DNA of 30,084 nt from UBA3775 sp964584255 (lineage in GTDB: Bacteria; Bacillota; Clostridia; Lachnospirales; Lachnospiraceae): positions 1-30,084 of the forward strand of contig CAZOZM010000020.1 of NCBI GenBank assembly GCA_964584255.1, in the 5' to 3' direction. The notes beneath the pieces are model-generated. The model searched no databases, was not told where the DNA came from, and worked only from the letters and a program-made list of their open reading frames with translations. Each line of letters begins with the position of its first letter. Position 1 is the stretch's first letter. Made by a program: the position numbers and the translations under genes. This document shows, piece after piece, positions 16,280 through 24,548 of the stretch.

Positions 16280-17152
16280 TTACCAGCAAAGCAGCTCATA
16301 ACCGTCTTCCGTAACCAAAAGCTGAACTTCCCACTGTGCTGATGGCTTTCTGTCTTCTGTATATATCGTCCAACCATTTGTCTCATCGCAGAAAATGTCC
16401 GGCACACCAAGATTTACCATCGGCTCGATTGTAAATACCATTCCCGGTACCATAAGCATCTCCGTGTCAGGAAGGCTTACAAAACTTACCCAAGGATCCT
16501 CGTGAAACTCAAGTCCTATTCCGTGACCGCCGATTTCTCTTACTACCGAATATCCTCTTTCCTTACAGAACATGTTTATCGCATTTCCCATATCGCCGAG
16601 ACAATGCCATGGTTTTACCTTTTCAAGTCCGACTTTTATGCTTTCTTTTACATCTTCAACCAGCTTTTTTTTCTCCGAACTTACATCTCCGATGCAAAAC
16701 ATTCTTGACGAATCAGAAAAATAACCGTTATATATGGTAGAACAGTCAACATTGATAATGTCACCGTCTCTGAGTATTTCATTTTCATCAGGTATACCAT
16801 GACACACTACATCATTTATTGAAGTACAGACGCTTTTTGGGTAACCCTCATAATTAAGCGGAGCCGGTATTGCTCCAAGCTCGATTGTCTTTTCATGTAC
16901 CAGAGTATTTATTTCCTCCGTTGACATGCCTGCCTTAATATTTTCTGCAACATAGTCCAAGACTGCCATATTTATTGCCGCACTTGCTTTTATTCCTTCC
17001 ACCTGCTCCGGAGTCTTTATAAGCTTTCTGGATGGAACTTCATAACCTGCCCTGCGAAAATCCTTAAGTCTGTTGTCGAATGCCTCGTGACAGCTTTTAT
17101 ATTTCTTTCCGCATCCGCACCAACACGGTTCATTTCTTCCAATCTTTATCAT
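16280..17152 (-). CDS. map: Type I methionine aminopeptidase with SEC-C zinc motif
   Basis: The start at 17152 (MIKIGRNEPC, with GAGGCGG upstream) gives 290 residues; the longer frame back to 17233 adds residues without an RBS. Residues 10-22 are a SEC-C motif (CWCGCGKKYKSCH) that binds zinc and is thought to aid ribosome docking. The MetAP fold follows, with metal ligands D136, D147, H210, E243 and E275. It removes the initiator methionine from new proteins. Confidence 0.96.
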   Translation of the reverse strand: MIKIGRNEPCWCGCGKKYKSCHEAFDNRLKDFRRAGYEVPSRKLIKTPEQVEGIKASAAINMAVLDYVAENIKAGMSTEEINTLVHEKTIELGAIPAPLNYEGYPKSVCTSINDVVCHGIPDENEILRDGDIINVDCSTIYNGYFSDSSRMFCIGDVSSEKKKLVEDVKESIKVGLEKVKPWHCLGDMGNAINMFCKERGYSVVREIGGHGIGLEFHEDPWVSFVSLPDTEMLMVPGMVFTIEPMVNLGVPDIFCDETNGWTIYTEDRKPSAQWEVQLLVTEDGYELLCW

Positions 17153-17271
17153 ATTCCGCCTCTTTTCTAAACTTTCTATGTGCAAACAGAGCAATGTCTG
17201 ACAGGTTCGAGTTAATCCGAACGGATTTTTCACCCTCCCTTTTCAGCATTCCTTACACATTTCCGACTGCT

Positions 17272-17277
17272 ATTATA
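17272..17277 (-). promoter_or_regulatory. -10 box of a putative map promoter
   Basis: A perfect TATAAT on the minus strand 120 bases upstream of map; the -35 region is poor. A small palindrome, AATCCG with CGGATT (17214-17227), lies in the resulting leader. Confidence 0.35.
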
Positions 17278-17337
17278 CGACATCTCCCCAACAAACACAA
17301 GCTTACAAAAGAAGTCTCATTCTCCCCAACGACTGTT

Positions 17338-18129
17338 TTAAAACACTACAAAATATACAACTGCCAATACAAAGCAGGCTGCCATTGCCATAGATATCAG
17401 ACTTTTTCTGTCTTCTTCTTTATTATCTTCATTTTCATCCCTGTTCAATATTTTTCCCGACAGCCTATCAAATAAACCGACTGTTTTAATTTCTGCCGTC
17501 TCCCTTTCTTCCTCTTCCTCGCTTCCTCCACAATCCATATTCTTTATCGATTCCGATATTTCATTATCTATCTCCTTTATCTTACAGTCCGAGTTCTCAA
17601 TTATTGAAAGAAGTGTTGAAAATGTACAGTTTGGCTCTCTGAGAGCCGTGCAGATTCTGTAAACTGAATATACTGACTCCTTGTCCTCGGAATCCACCCT
17701 GTCCATAAGATATTCTGCCATTTCTTCCAACTGCATATGAACATTTCTTTCATATCCCGGCACATAACAGACTCCCACCCTGTCATCGTCAGAAATGAAA
17801 ACCGCATCCGGGTGAATGCAATAATTATCTTCCTCAAACATGTAGCCCTTTCCCCGTATAAAAATACCCTCCAACTCACTGATTAGCATATGAAGGAACT
17901 GTTTATCCACCGTTTTTTCTCCCAAAACCTCTGCTACTGACTTTTTTCCTGATATGTTGTAACAATAGATTTTTTCTCCATCTTCACTTCTTACATTCAT
18001 AGGAAGATATCCGGGAATACTGTTATATAGGAGCATTTTCTCTCTAAAATCCTCCTCAGCATCTGATTTAAACCCAATAAATCTGTTCGTCATATCTCCA
18101 CGAAAAATCACATCCAGCTTCTCAAGCAT
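17338..18129 (-). CDS. DUF6382-like protein with C-terminal membrane anchor
   Basis: The 263-residue protein has a soluble domain (1-175) with the pattern of the DUF6382 family, which often accompanies Tad loci in Lachnospiraceae and may resemble the pseudokinase domain of EssB (inference). A charged linker (about 195-240, EEEEERE) follows, and one membrane segment closes the protein (about 244-262). It is the last gene of the Tad operon, 19 bases after a TadE-like gene. It may link the pilus platform to a cytoplasmic partner. Function not known. Confidence 0.65.
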   Translation of the reverse strand: MLEKLDVIFRGDMTNRFIGFKSDAEEDFREKMLLYNSIPGYLPMNVRSEDGEKIYCYNISGKKSVAEVLGEKTVDKQFLHMLISELEGIFIRGKGYMFEEDNYCIHPDAVFISDDDRVGVCYVPGYERNVHMQLEEMAEYLMDRVDSEDKESVYSVYRICTALREPNCTFSTLLSIIENSDCKIKEIDNEISESIKNMDCGGSEEEEERETAEIKTVGLFDRLSGKILNRDENEDNKEEDRKSLISMAMAACFVLAVVYFVVF

Positions 18130-18148
18130 TTTCTGCCTCCCATCTGTC

Positions 18149-18679
18149 TCAATCGTACTCTTTAAACTCTAATATTTTTCTAATCACCCTGTATACGGTT
18201 TTCACCGATCGCGACGCCTTAACCGGGTCCTTGAATTCTCTTTCCGTTTTCAGTTTCTGTTCACCGAATACCTCATCATCCGGATAATATTTAAGTACAT
18301 AATTCGAATATGTCGCTTTAACATAGGTTTCGTCTTCGTAAATTTCAATACGCTTTCCAATTGTTTTCCCCGAAAAAAGATTCGTATTTATGTTCCATTC
18401 ATTTTCCTTTATCAGGTCACACAAATTTTCCCTACAGTCTTCATCTTCCATATCCTCAGGATTAATTGTATTTTCATATGGAATCCTTTTATACTGTACC
18501 GCCATTCTTGCCTCTTCCGTCAGCATATTTTCCCATGCTTTAAGAACTATCATGTCATGAAGTCTGAACCCAAACCACATAACACAAAACAGCATGATAA
18601 AAACCATTGGAATAATATAAGCCGCCTCCAGAGTAAATGATGCTTCTTTTTCAAATTTTCCAGTCAGTTTTTCTTTCAT
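18149..18679 (-). CDS. TadE/TadF-like minor pilin
   Basis: Starting at 18679, one base after the tadV stop codon, the 176-residue protein reads MKEKLTGKFEKEASFTLEAAYIIP. This is the TadE-type leader: a short basic region, a small residue, then E in a long hydrophobic helix that TadV could cleave. The remainder is a small exported domain. TadE-like proteins help pilus assembly or sit at its tip. Confidence 0.8.
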   Translation of the reverse strand: MKEKLTGKFEKEASFTLEAAYIIPMVFIMLFCVMWFGFRLHDMIVLKAWENMLTEEARMAVQYKRIPYENTINPEDMEDEDCRENLCDLIKENEWNINTNLFSGKTIGKRIEIYEDETYVKATYSNYVLKYYPDDEVFGEQKLKTEREFKDPVKASRSVKTVYRVIRKILEFKEYD

Positions 18680-18680
18680 T

Positions 18681-19130
18681 TTAAATTTCTCCCAATCTGA
18701 CAGATATGGAATATATTTCGGAAATGACATATCCCGAGAAAACAAACGGTATAAACGGTATCTTTCTCCTGCTCTTTTTTATGCTCAATATAACTGCCGT
18801 TACAAAGCATAAACCTAAAGCTATCGCCATTATTCCAATACAGGACATGCCTCCGACCGCCATGCCCGTCCAGGCAATAACAAGACCGTCACCCATGCCT
18901 ACTGCCTCTTTTGATATAAGAGAAACAATAATAAATGCACCACCTATTGATATACCAAGAACCCTGTCCTGCCAGGAAACCGTATTTCCTCCTGCCAAAA
19001 TAAAGAAAATCAATGGAATAACCGATACTGCCAAATAAAAAACATTAATTTTCAACGTTTTTACATCCATAACCGCTGCCAATAGCAGACAAATAAAAAT
19101 ATAAACATATAAAACACATGTAATAACCAC
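18681..19130 (-). CDS. tadV: Prepilin peptidase (A24 family)
   Basis: The 149-residue protein has about five membrane segments and both catalytic aspartates of A24 peptidases: AAVMDVKT (D22) and GMGDG (the GxGD motif, near 78-82). It is the short TadV/CpaA form without a methylase domain. It cleaves Flp and TadE-like precursors. The start is GTG at 19130 with GGAGG nine bases upstream. Confidence 0.92.
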   Translation of the reverse strand: MVITCVLYVYIFICLLLAAVMDVKTLKINVFYLAVSVIPLIFFILAGGNTVSWQDRVLGISIGGAFIIVSLISKEAVGMGDGLVIAWTGMAVGGMSCIGIMAIALGLCFVTAVILSIKKSRRKIPFIPFVFSGYVISEIYSISVRLGEI

Positions 19131-19218
19131 TTTCCGTTTCCTCCGACTTCAACCTGCCTGTTTCCGCAATTTTTTTACCCGCCATCCCTCTCTTCCACAC
19201 TGCTCAGTTTTTGCATAC

Positions 19219-20151
19219 CTAACCGTTTCCGCATTTTTTGCACTCACCCATGCCTTCAGATTCAGCATACTCTTTTGAGATTTCCTTAACATCCCTCTCA
19301 ATACGGCTGCATTCCTTGTCAAAGTGATACCTTGTTCCATAATCTGTTATATATACCATTTTCCCCGATGGCACATCCCCGCAGCTTTCACAGGGATAAT
19401 ATATTGCACTGCTTTTACTTCGCAAGAATGGAATCTCACTTAATGCAGCCTTCTTCAACTTCACATTTATATATGTACAATTTCTGTCCGTATGATATAC
19501 AGTCCCATTTTCAGTCACATAAACAGTCTCATCTGAGGCATCTTCTCCATCATCGGTCTCCGGCTCATCATAAAATTCTCTGCTTTCTTCCCATCCCCAA
19601 CCAAAAAAACCATTCATTTCAAAGTACTGCACAACATGTCTGTTCTTATTGCTGAATATTGTAAGAGGAAATTCAAATAAATACTCTGCTCTTATAACAA
19701 TTTTTTCATTTCCGCCGTATGCATGGGAAGAATTCAGACTTATTCCTTTTTCTCCCTCCCTAATCAAATCCAGTTCAATGTCATTGTCATCAAAATAGTC
19801 TGTCATCAGCTCTTTTATGTAGGCTGTTCCAATGGCGCCGGCCAAATATTCCTCTTCCAGACTTAAAATATAACGAAATTCTTCCGTATCATCCCCCGTA
19901 ATTACACTGACCGTATCTTCAAATATCCCGGATTTTTCAATATATGCAGCTATCGTTCCTTTTTCATATATCTGCTCCGATGCATATAACATTGCCTGAT
20001 AGACCATGAGCTGAGTGTATTGATAAAGAAAAAGATACAAAAACATAATCAACACATAAAAGCATAAAGGAATTACGAATGCCGCCTCAACCGTAAGAGA
20101 GCCTTGTGCCTTATTTTTTTCATGTTTTCTCCCTGTATTTATGTTATACAT
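19219..20151 (-). CDS. TadE-like protein with two zinc-type motifs at its C-terminus
   Basis: The 310-residue protein starts with a TadE-like prepilin leader (KNKAQGSLTVEAAFVIP, 12-28) and a long hydrophobic helix. The exported part ends in two tandem copies of a VYxTxxGxxYHxxxxC module followed by a CxxC: H220/C225/C254/C257 and H276/C281/C304/C307. The spacing suggests two metal sites. Similar modules occur at the ends of some secreted nucleases and wall proteins. It sits between the DUF5702 gene and tadV. Confidence 0.8.
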   Translation of the reverse strand: MYNINTGRKHEKNKAQGSLTVEAAFVIPLCFYVLIMFLYLFLYQYTQLMVYQAMLYASEQIYEKGTIAAYIEKSGIFEDTVSVITGDDTEEFRYILSLEEEYLAGAIGTAYIKELMTDYFDDNDIELDLIREGEKGISLNSSHAYGGNEKIVIRAEYLFEFPLTIFSNKNRHVVQYFEMNGFFGWGWEESREFYDEPETDDGEDASDETVYVTENGTVYHTDRNCTYINVKLKKAALSEIPFLRSKSSAIYYPCESCGDVPSGKMVYITDYGTRYHFDKECSRIERDVKEISKEYAESEGMGECKKCGNG

Positions 20152-20428
20152 CCTATAATGTTTTTATTGGAAGGGTTTCCGACATAAATATCCATACTTT
20201 GGAATAGCGGACAATTTATCGGAAACCCTTCTTCTGCTTCCTTCCTCCCATACATTTTACTGCTTTAATTCCTTTATGAATACATATGCACCAAATCATG
20301 GGTATTTCTTCATATGACAATAATTCCTTTTTAGAATCCTGCCTCTTCATGGAATTTTTCTTTCATCATGCGGTGATTTATCCGGCATAAATTCATTTAT
20401 TTTACCACTAAACTGTACTGTCCATAAT
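20152..20428 (-). other. 277-base gap with a large hairpin inside the Tad locus
   Basis: The gap holds an inverted repeat with perfect 13-base arms, GAAGGGTTTCCGA (20170-20182) and TCGGAAACCCTTC (20219-20231). It is extended inward by ATAAAT/ATTTAT across one bulged C, leaving a loop of about 24 bases. No T run follows it on either strand. It ends about 20 bases before the TadE-like start, so it may control mRNA decay or translation. Short frames here lack RBSs. Confidence 0.6.
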
Positions 20429-22009
20429 TTACGGCATTGCAATAAGTGTCTCTATCTCATATGTTATGGTCGAGCCCTTATTTACTATCGGTACTGAGGC
20501 GTACCTGCTTCCCATTGAGACCTTTGCATCAACCGCAAAGGCAGTATAGCAATTTTCAATACTAAAATCTGAATCATACATCCATTGCATGTTTTCCTGA
20601 ATCAGATCCATCATTCTGAAACTCAAAATATCCGAACCGGTCATAAGAAGAAATACTGAAATATAAAACTGATACCCAAATTTAACCAATCCGGCCGCTT
20701 CATAGTCATCTGCCCTGCTGTCAATATTGTCCTTTGTAAAATAGAGCACATCCCATGATTTTATGCACACAGATTCACTGTTAGCAATAAAGTCCACTGC
20801 CTTTCCCCTCAGTATTGCTGCCGTTTCAACTATCGCACATTCAACTGCATATGCTACCGTATACAAAACATAGATTATGGCGGACACAATATTGGTCGCA
20901 CCAAGCAATTCCAAAACTGCCGCAATAAAATCCTGTGTTCCTGTATCCGTAAGTATAAACGCGAGGCTCATTATCAGTCTGATTCCGAAAATACTCCACG
21001 CCGCATCCCTGACATTAACGTCATCCTTCAAATTTCCAAAAATAAGATACTCCTGCTCATAACGCAGTCTTCCATTTATTTCATCTCTGGCGAAATTATC
21101 AAAATTCGTGCTTGCATAAGCGGTTAAAACCGCCTTCTCACCTGTTCCCTTTGCGCCTTCTTCGACAGCATTTATAAACTTCTTAAAGAAACCTGCATCA
21201 GCAACTTTACTTATGTAATTTCCTTCATCAATATCAACGTCCGTAAGATCAAATTCTGAATACAGCGTAGACGTTACATTCCTGCCATAATGATTATAAC
21301 TTGGCAGATCCTTGGCTGAAATCTTCCTTTCTGAAAGTTCATCTATGTCCTCAAACCACAGCCCGGAGAACCCCTCCGTAAGCAGAAGCTTCAAAGTATT
21401 ATACAAATCCTCTATAGCAAGCTTTTTTTCTTCATCTGCTTCCTCATCGTCTTCCTCATTATCATCAAGCAGGTCTTCTATTGCCTCTTTAACATCAACC
21501 TCCGAGTCATCCAGGAAATCCAAAACCTCTCTGAGACCTTTCACATCCATGTCCGCCAATTCATCTGCCAGAAATTCAATTGTTTCATAAAGTGCATCAT
21601 CCATAACCTGGTTTTTGAAGCCTTCACACTGATTATCCAACATGGTTCCTGTAGCCGTTATTTCACAATCCGTACATTCCTGATTCCACAAAAATCCTTC
21701 TTTTACCGGGGATGCCGGTGGGGTTCCTACCTTGTTAAACAGTGTAATTATTTCATCTGACACCCCACCAAGATCCTCGTAAACAAAATCTTCCCCAACA
21801 GGCACGGCCAGTAATCCATACTGACTGTAAAGAGGCGCATAATACATCCCTATCACGGACTCCAGTGCCTTATTCATGCTTTGAAATGCAATACTTCTTC
21901 CGGCATATACATATGCATGTTCCAGTGTTACAAGCAGCATTGCTATAATAATAAACAGCACAAACGTCATAGTTACGGTTATTCCTGCTCCTCGTTCTTT
22001 GTTCTTCAT
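20429..22009 (-). CDS. DUF5702 / TadG-like protein
   Basis: The 526-residue protein opens with MKNKERGAGITVTMTFVLFIIIAMLLVTLE, a basic leader and a membrane helix in the style of TadG. The family (DUF5702) is typical of Lachnospiraceae Tad loci. A very acidic stretch (about 165-195, rich in D and E) and a second hydrophobic region (about 340-395) follow. TadG proteins are large pseudopilin-like surface or anchor subunits. A 277-base gap separates it from the next gene. Confidence 0.78.
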   Translation of the reverse strand: MKNKERGAGITVTMTFVLFIIIAMLLVTLEHAYVYAGRSIAFQSMNKALESVIGMYYAPLYSQYGLLAVPVGEDFVYEDLGGVSDEIITLFNKVGTPPASPVKEGFLWNQECTDCEITATGTMLDNQCEGFKNQVMDDALYETIEFLADELADMDVKGLREVLDFLDDSEVDVKEAIEDLLDDNEEDDEEADEEKKLAIEDLYNTLKLLLTEGFSGLWFEDIDELSERKISAKDLPSYNHYGRNVTSTLYSEFDLTDVDIDEGNYISKVADAGFFKKFINAVEEGAKGTGEKAVLTAYASTNFDNFARDEINGRLRYEQEYLIFGNLKDDVNVRDAAWSIFGIRLIMSLAFILTDTGTQDFIAAVLELLGATNIVSAIIYVLYTVAYAVECAIVETAAILRGKAVDFIANSESVCIKSWDVLYFTKDNIDSRADDYEAAGLVKFGYQFYISVFLLMTGSDILSFRMMDLIQENMQWMYDSDFSIENCYTAFAVDAKVSMGSRYASVPIVNKGSTITYEIETLIAMP

Positions 22010-22045
22010 ACCTGTCTCTCCATAACATTTTCTATATTTCTGCTG

Positions 22046-22246
22046 TTAATGAAGTATGCTGCTGCTGTCATTTTTTATCGAATTAAAGGCTTCATTAATA
22101 ATTGCCGTTATCTGATTTTTAAATACCAATACAAGACTTATAAGAATTACAATAATCAGCACCAGTTCAATAATGGATCCACCCTTATTATTTGATAAGA
22201 CACTATCAAAACCTCTTTTTAATTTCCAATAAAATCTGTTTAACAT
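22046..22246 (-). CDS. flp: Flp-type (type IVb) pilin
   Basis: The 66-residue protein has a basic leader ending NNKGG, then SIIELVLIIVILISLVLVF. If cleaved between the two glycines, mature residue 5 is glutamate, as in Flp pilins. The rest is a short helix (NQITAIINEAFNSI). It is the main pilus subunit, processed by TadV and assembled by TadA/B/C. It sits 12 bases after tadC. Confidence 0.9.
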   Translation of the reverse strand: MLNRFYWKLKRGFDSVLSNNKGGSIIELVLIIVILISLVLVFKNQITAIINEAFNSIKNDSSSILH

Positions 22247-22258
22247 TTTTTCCTCCTT

Positions 22259-23713
22259 TTACATTTGCATTGTCATAAACGCCGGAATCATGATTATAAG
22301 AATTATAATTATAAACATGCCTGCCATCGGAATCAGGAGCTTTACACTGGTTTCTTCACCTTTCTTCCTTATTGCCGACTGTCTTTCTTTAAGTACCTCC
22401 GTTACCTCCTTTCTTAACTGCGGTATCAAGTTCTCTCCGCCAAGTTTTACGCTTTGTGACAGTAGAGATGCAAATCTGATATAATACATGTTTCCACAAC
22501 GTTTTCCCATTTCTTCATAACATTCGGACTCTGCCCGGCCTATTTTTATTTCATTTTTCGTCCTGAGCATTTCCTCGTAAACATATCGCACTTTCTTGCT
22601 CTTTTTCTTACGCTTCTCATAATCAAGTGCCGTTCGCTCAAATGAACCTCGAACCGTATTTCCTGCCTCCAGAAGAAGTGTAAATTTGCTTATAACCTCC
22701 GGATAGTCTATTATTAACTGCTTGTTTCTCTCTTCCATTTTGTTTTTTCTCTTTTCAATACCAAGAGGAATCATCAGAATAGAAACTACCAACCCTATTA
22801 CCGGAATTATCCATTCGTTACTCTCATTTACCATATAAAAACTTATTTCGTCATCATTAACCTTATCAGGAAGTTCCACTTTTTTATCATACTTGCTCTT
22901 TTCCATAAGCTCATCAATATAGTTCTTTATATATGCAGTATTCTTACTGGATTCACTTGCCGGATAAACTTTCAGATTAAAATCATGCTTTTCTTCATAC
23001 TCAAAGTACTTTATTGTTGCCGTAACCGTCACATCCACCGCTTCATATAATTCTTCATTATGTACAGTTCCGGACGTTCCTACTATGTATCCGTCAGAAC
23101 TGTTCCAGGAAATTGTCACTAAAGGATTATCCGCCTGATTAACAAGATTAAGATTAGCAACCACGTGAGACAACGCTTCATTTTCCCCAATCATAATCTT
23201 TTCCAACGAGCTGCTCACTTCCTTCACAGTCTCGACCATTTCACTTTCGCTTGGATAAACCTGACTTACATCAATACTTATCGGAATTTCCTCTCCCTCA
23301 TATTGTATCGTCATGTCCGCGCTACTGCTGCCGCTGTCCGGTCTTAATATGTACTCAATTTTACTTACATCATATATACCCGATTTACTCATCACAAGAC
23401 TCATAACAGCTGACAGAAACAGTACCGCAATTGAAAGATTAACATTCTCCAATCGAAGCAATCTTCTTTTATCACTTACGTTCTCTCCAATATACAGTTT
23501 TGAGAAAACTTCCTTTTCCTCTTCATCCCTCCATGGTGTAAAATACATCCTTATTCTGTCATAAAGAGACAATAAAACTGCTGCTCCCGGCATAAATAAG
23601 TGTTTTAGTTTTTTGGAAACTTTCTCGCCTCCAAACCTATAACTTCGGGATAAAGTACCCATAAAATTTAATAACAGGCACATTATAATAATTGCTAAAG
23701 AAACCGCTGCCAT
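22259..23713 (-). CDS. tadC: TadC-like platform protein with an external Ig-like insert
   Basis: The C-terminal 175 residues (from IDYPEVISKFTLLLEAG) are a type II secretion F domain ending in membrane helices, as in TadC. The N-terminal part is unusual: after two membrane segments (about 2-20 and 90-110) about 180 residues lie outside the cell before a third helix (about 295-315). In it, around 195-260, a run of beta strands (VTISWNSSDGYIVGTSGTV, then VTVTATI) resembles atypical bacterial Ig domains. TadC is usually about 300 residues, so 484 is long. One base separates it from tadB. Confidence 0.85.
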   Translation of the reverse strand: MAAVSLAIIIMCLLLNFMGTLSRSYRFGGEKVSKKLKHLFMPGAAVLLSLYDRIRMYFTPWRDEEEKEVFSKLYIGENVSDKRRLLRLENVNLSIAVLFLSAVMSLVMSKSGIYDVSKIEYILRPDSGSSSADMTIQYEGEEIPISIDVSQVYPSESEMVETVKEVSSSLEKIMIGENEALSHVVANLNLVNQADNPLVTISWNSSDGYIVGTSGTVHNEELYEAVDVTVTATIKYFEYEEKHDFNLKVYPASESSKNTAYIKNYIDELMEKSKYDKKVELPDKVNDDEISFYMVNESNEWIIPVIGLVVSILMIPLGIEKRKNKMEERNKQLIIDYPEVISKFTLLLEAGNTVRGSFERTALDYEKRKKKSKKVRYVYEEMLRTKNEIKIGRAESECYEEMGKRCGNMYYIRFASLLSQSVKLGGENLIPQLRKEVTEVLKERQSAIRKKGEETSVKLLIPMAGMFIIIILIIMIPAFMTMQM

Positions 23714-23714
23714 A

Positions 23715-24458
23715 TCAAATCATACTCTCCGTACCGTCAATAATGTTTTCACCATATTCTGATAAACCGAAATACAAAACCGCTACCGCAATCATGATCA
23801 GCTTACCAAGGGAATTATCATACAGAAAAGAAATAAATGAAGAAGAAAACAATTTAAAGTATGCCAAAATACCTAACGGCATCAGCCTCATAATCATACA
23901 TTCATTCCTGTTTGCTGCAATTATTCCGTCAATTTCTCTTTTCATCTCGATTTTCTCATACATATCAGATGTCGCCGCCCTTATAAGTTGAAGAATATTT
24001 CCTCCACTCCGCTTTGCAACAGAAAATACATCAGAAAAATTAATTATCTCTTTTACATCCGTCTCATTTGCGAAGTCTTCAATTATATCTTCAATATTCT
24101 CGCTCAAATCCAAACGTCTTTCCATTTTTTCGAGACTTAAAACCATTGCCGCACCTTTTCCGTACATAACTTCCATATCCTTTTTTGCCAGAGTGATGGA
24201 TTTTTCAATGGTTTCACCGGCCTCCATTGCCGTTTGCATGCATCCAAGGGTATCCCTAAACTGAATTACCATCACTTCTCCCGCTTTTTTTCTGTATTTT
24301 TTACGAAATTTAAAAAACAAATATATAACGTAAGGAAACAAGATAATTACACCCAAAACGGAATCGAAAAAAAGGAACGCAGATGCAAGTATAATCAGCG
24401 AATTTTTTAATATATAACTAAGTACAAAGCCTATCATCCATCGGTCGTTTGCCTTCAT
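23715..24458 (-). CDS. tadB: TadB-like platform protein
   Basis: The 247-residue protein has N-terminal membrane segments, a type II secretion F domain (FRDTLGCMQTAMEAGETIEKS near 68-88, FSDVFSVAKRSGGNILQLI near 142-160) and C-terminal helices. With TadC it forms the membrane platform turned by TadA. The N-terminal external domain of longer TadB proteins is missing. GGGGAGGA gives a strong RBS. Confidence 0.88.
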   Translation of the reverse strand: MKANDRWMIGFVLSYILKNSLIILASAFLFFDSVLGVIILFPYVIYLFFKFRKKYRKKAGEVMVIQFRDTLGCMQTAMEAGETIEKSITLAKKDMEVMYGKGAAMVLSLEKMERRLDLSENIEDIIEDFANETDVKEIINFSDVFSVAKRSGGNILQLIRAATSDMYEKIEMKREIDGIIAANRNECMIMRLMPLGILAYFKLFSSSFISFLYDNSLGKLIMIAVAVLYFGLSEYGENIIDGTESMI

Positions 24459-24493
24459 ATATTCCTCCCCTGTAATAAAAACTGTCTGTCAAA

Positions 24494-24548
24494 CTAAACA
24501 CAGCCTGCATTAAATTAAATCTGTTTATCAATCTAAACACAGCCTGCA
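24494..24548. repeat. Direct repeat duplicating the end of tadA
   Basis: The 16-mer CTAAACACAGCCTGCA occurs at 24494-24509 and 24533-24548, 39 bases apart, with related flanks (GTCAAA / ATCAAT). The second copy holds the last codons and stop of tadA, so the first is a downstream duplicate of the gene's end. Confidence 0.85.

Noticed and set aside
20232..20428. Two short frames of 21 and 27 codons in the gap after the DUF5702 gene
   Set aside because: Neither has an RBS; one overlaps the hairpin arm.
24440..24512. Short frame beginning at the duplicated tadA tail and running into tadB
   Set aside because: No RBS and the start lies in the duplicated segment; it is probably fortuitous.
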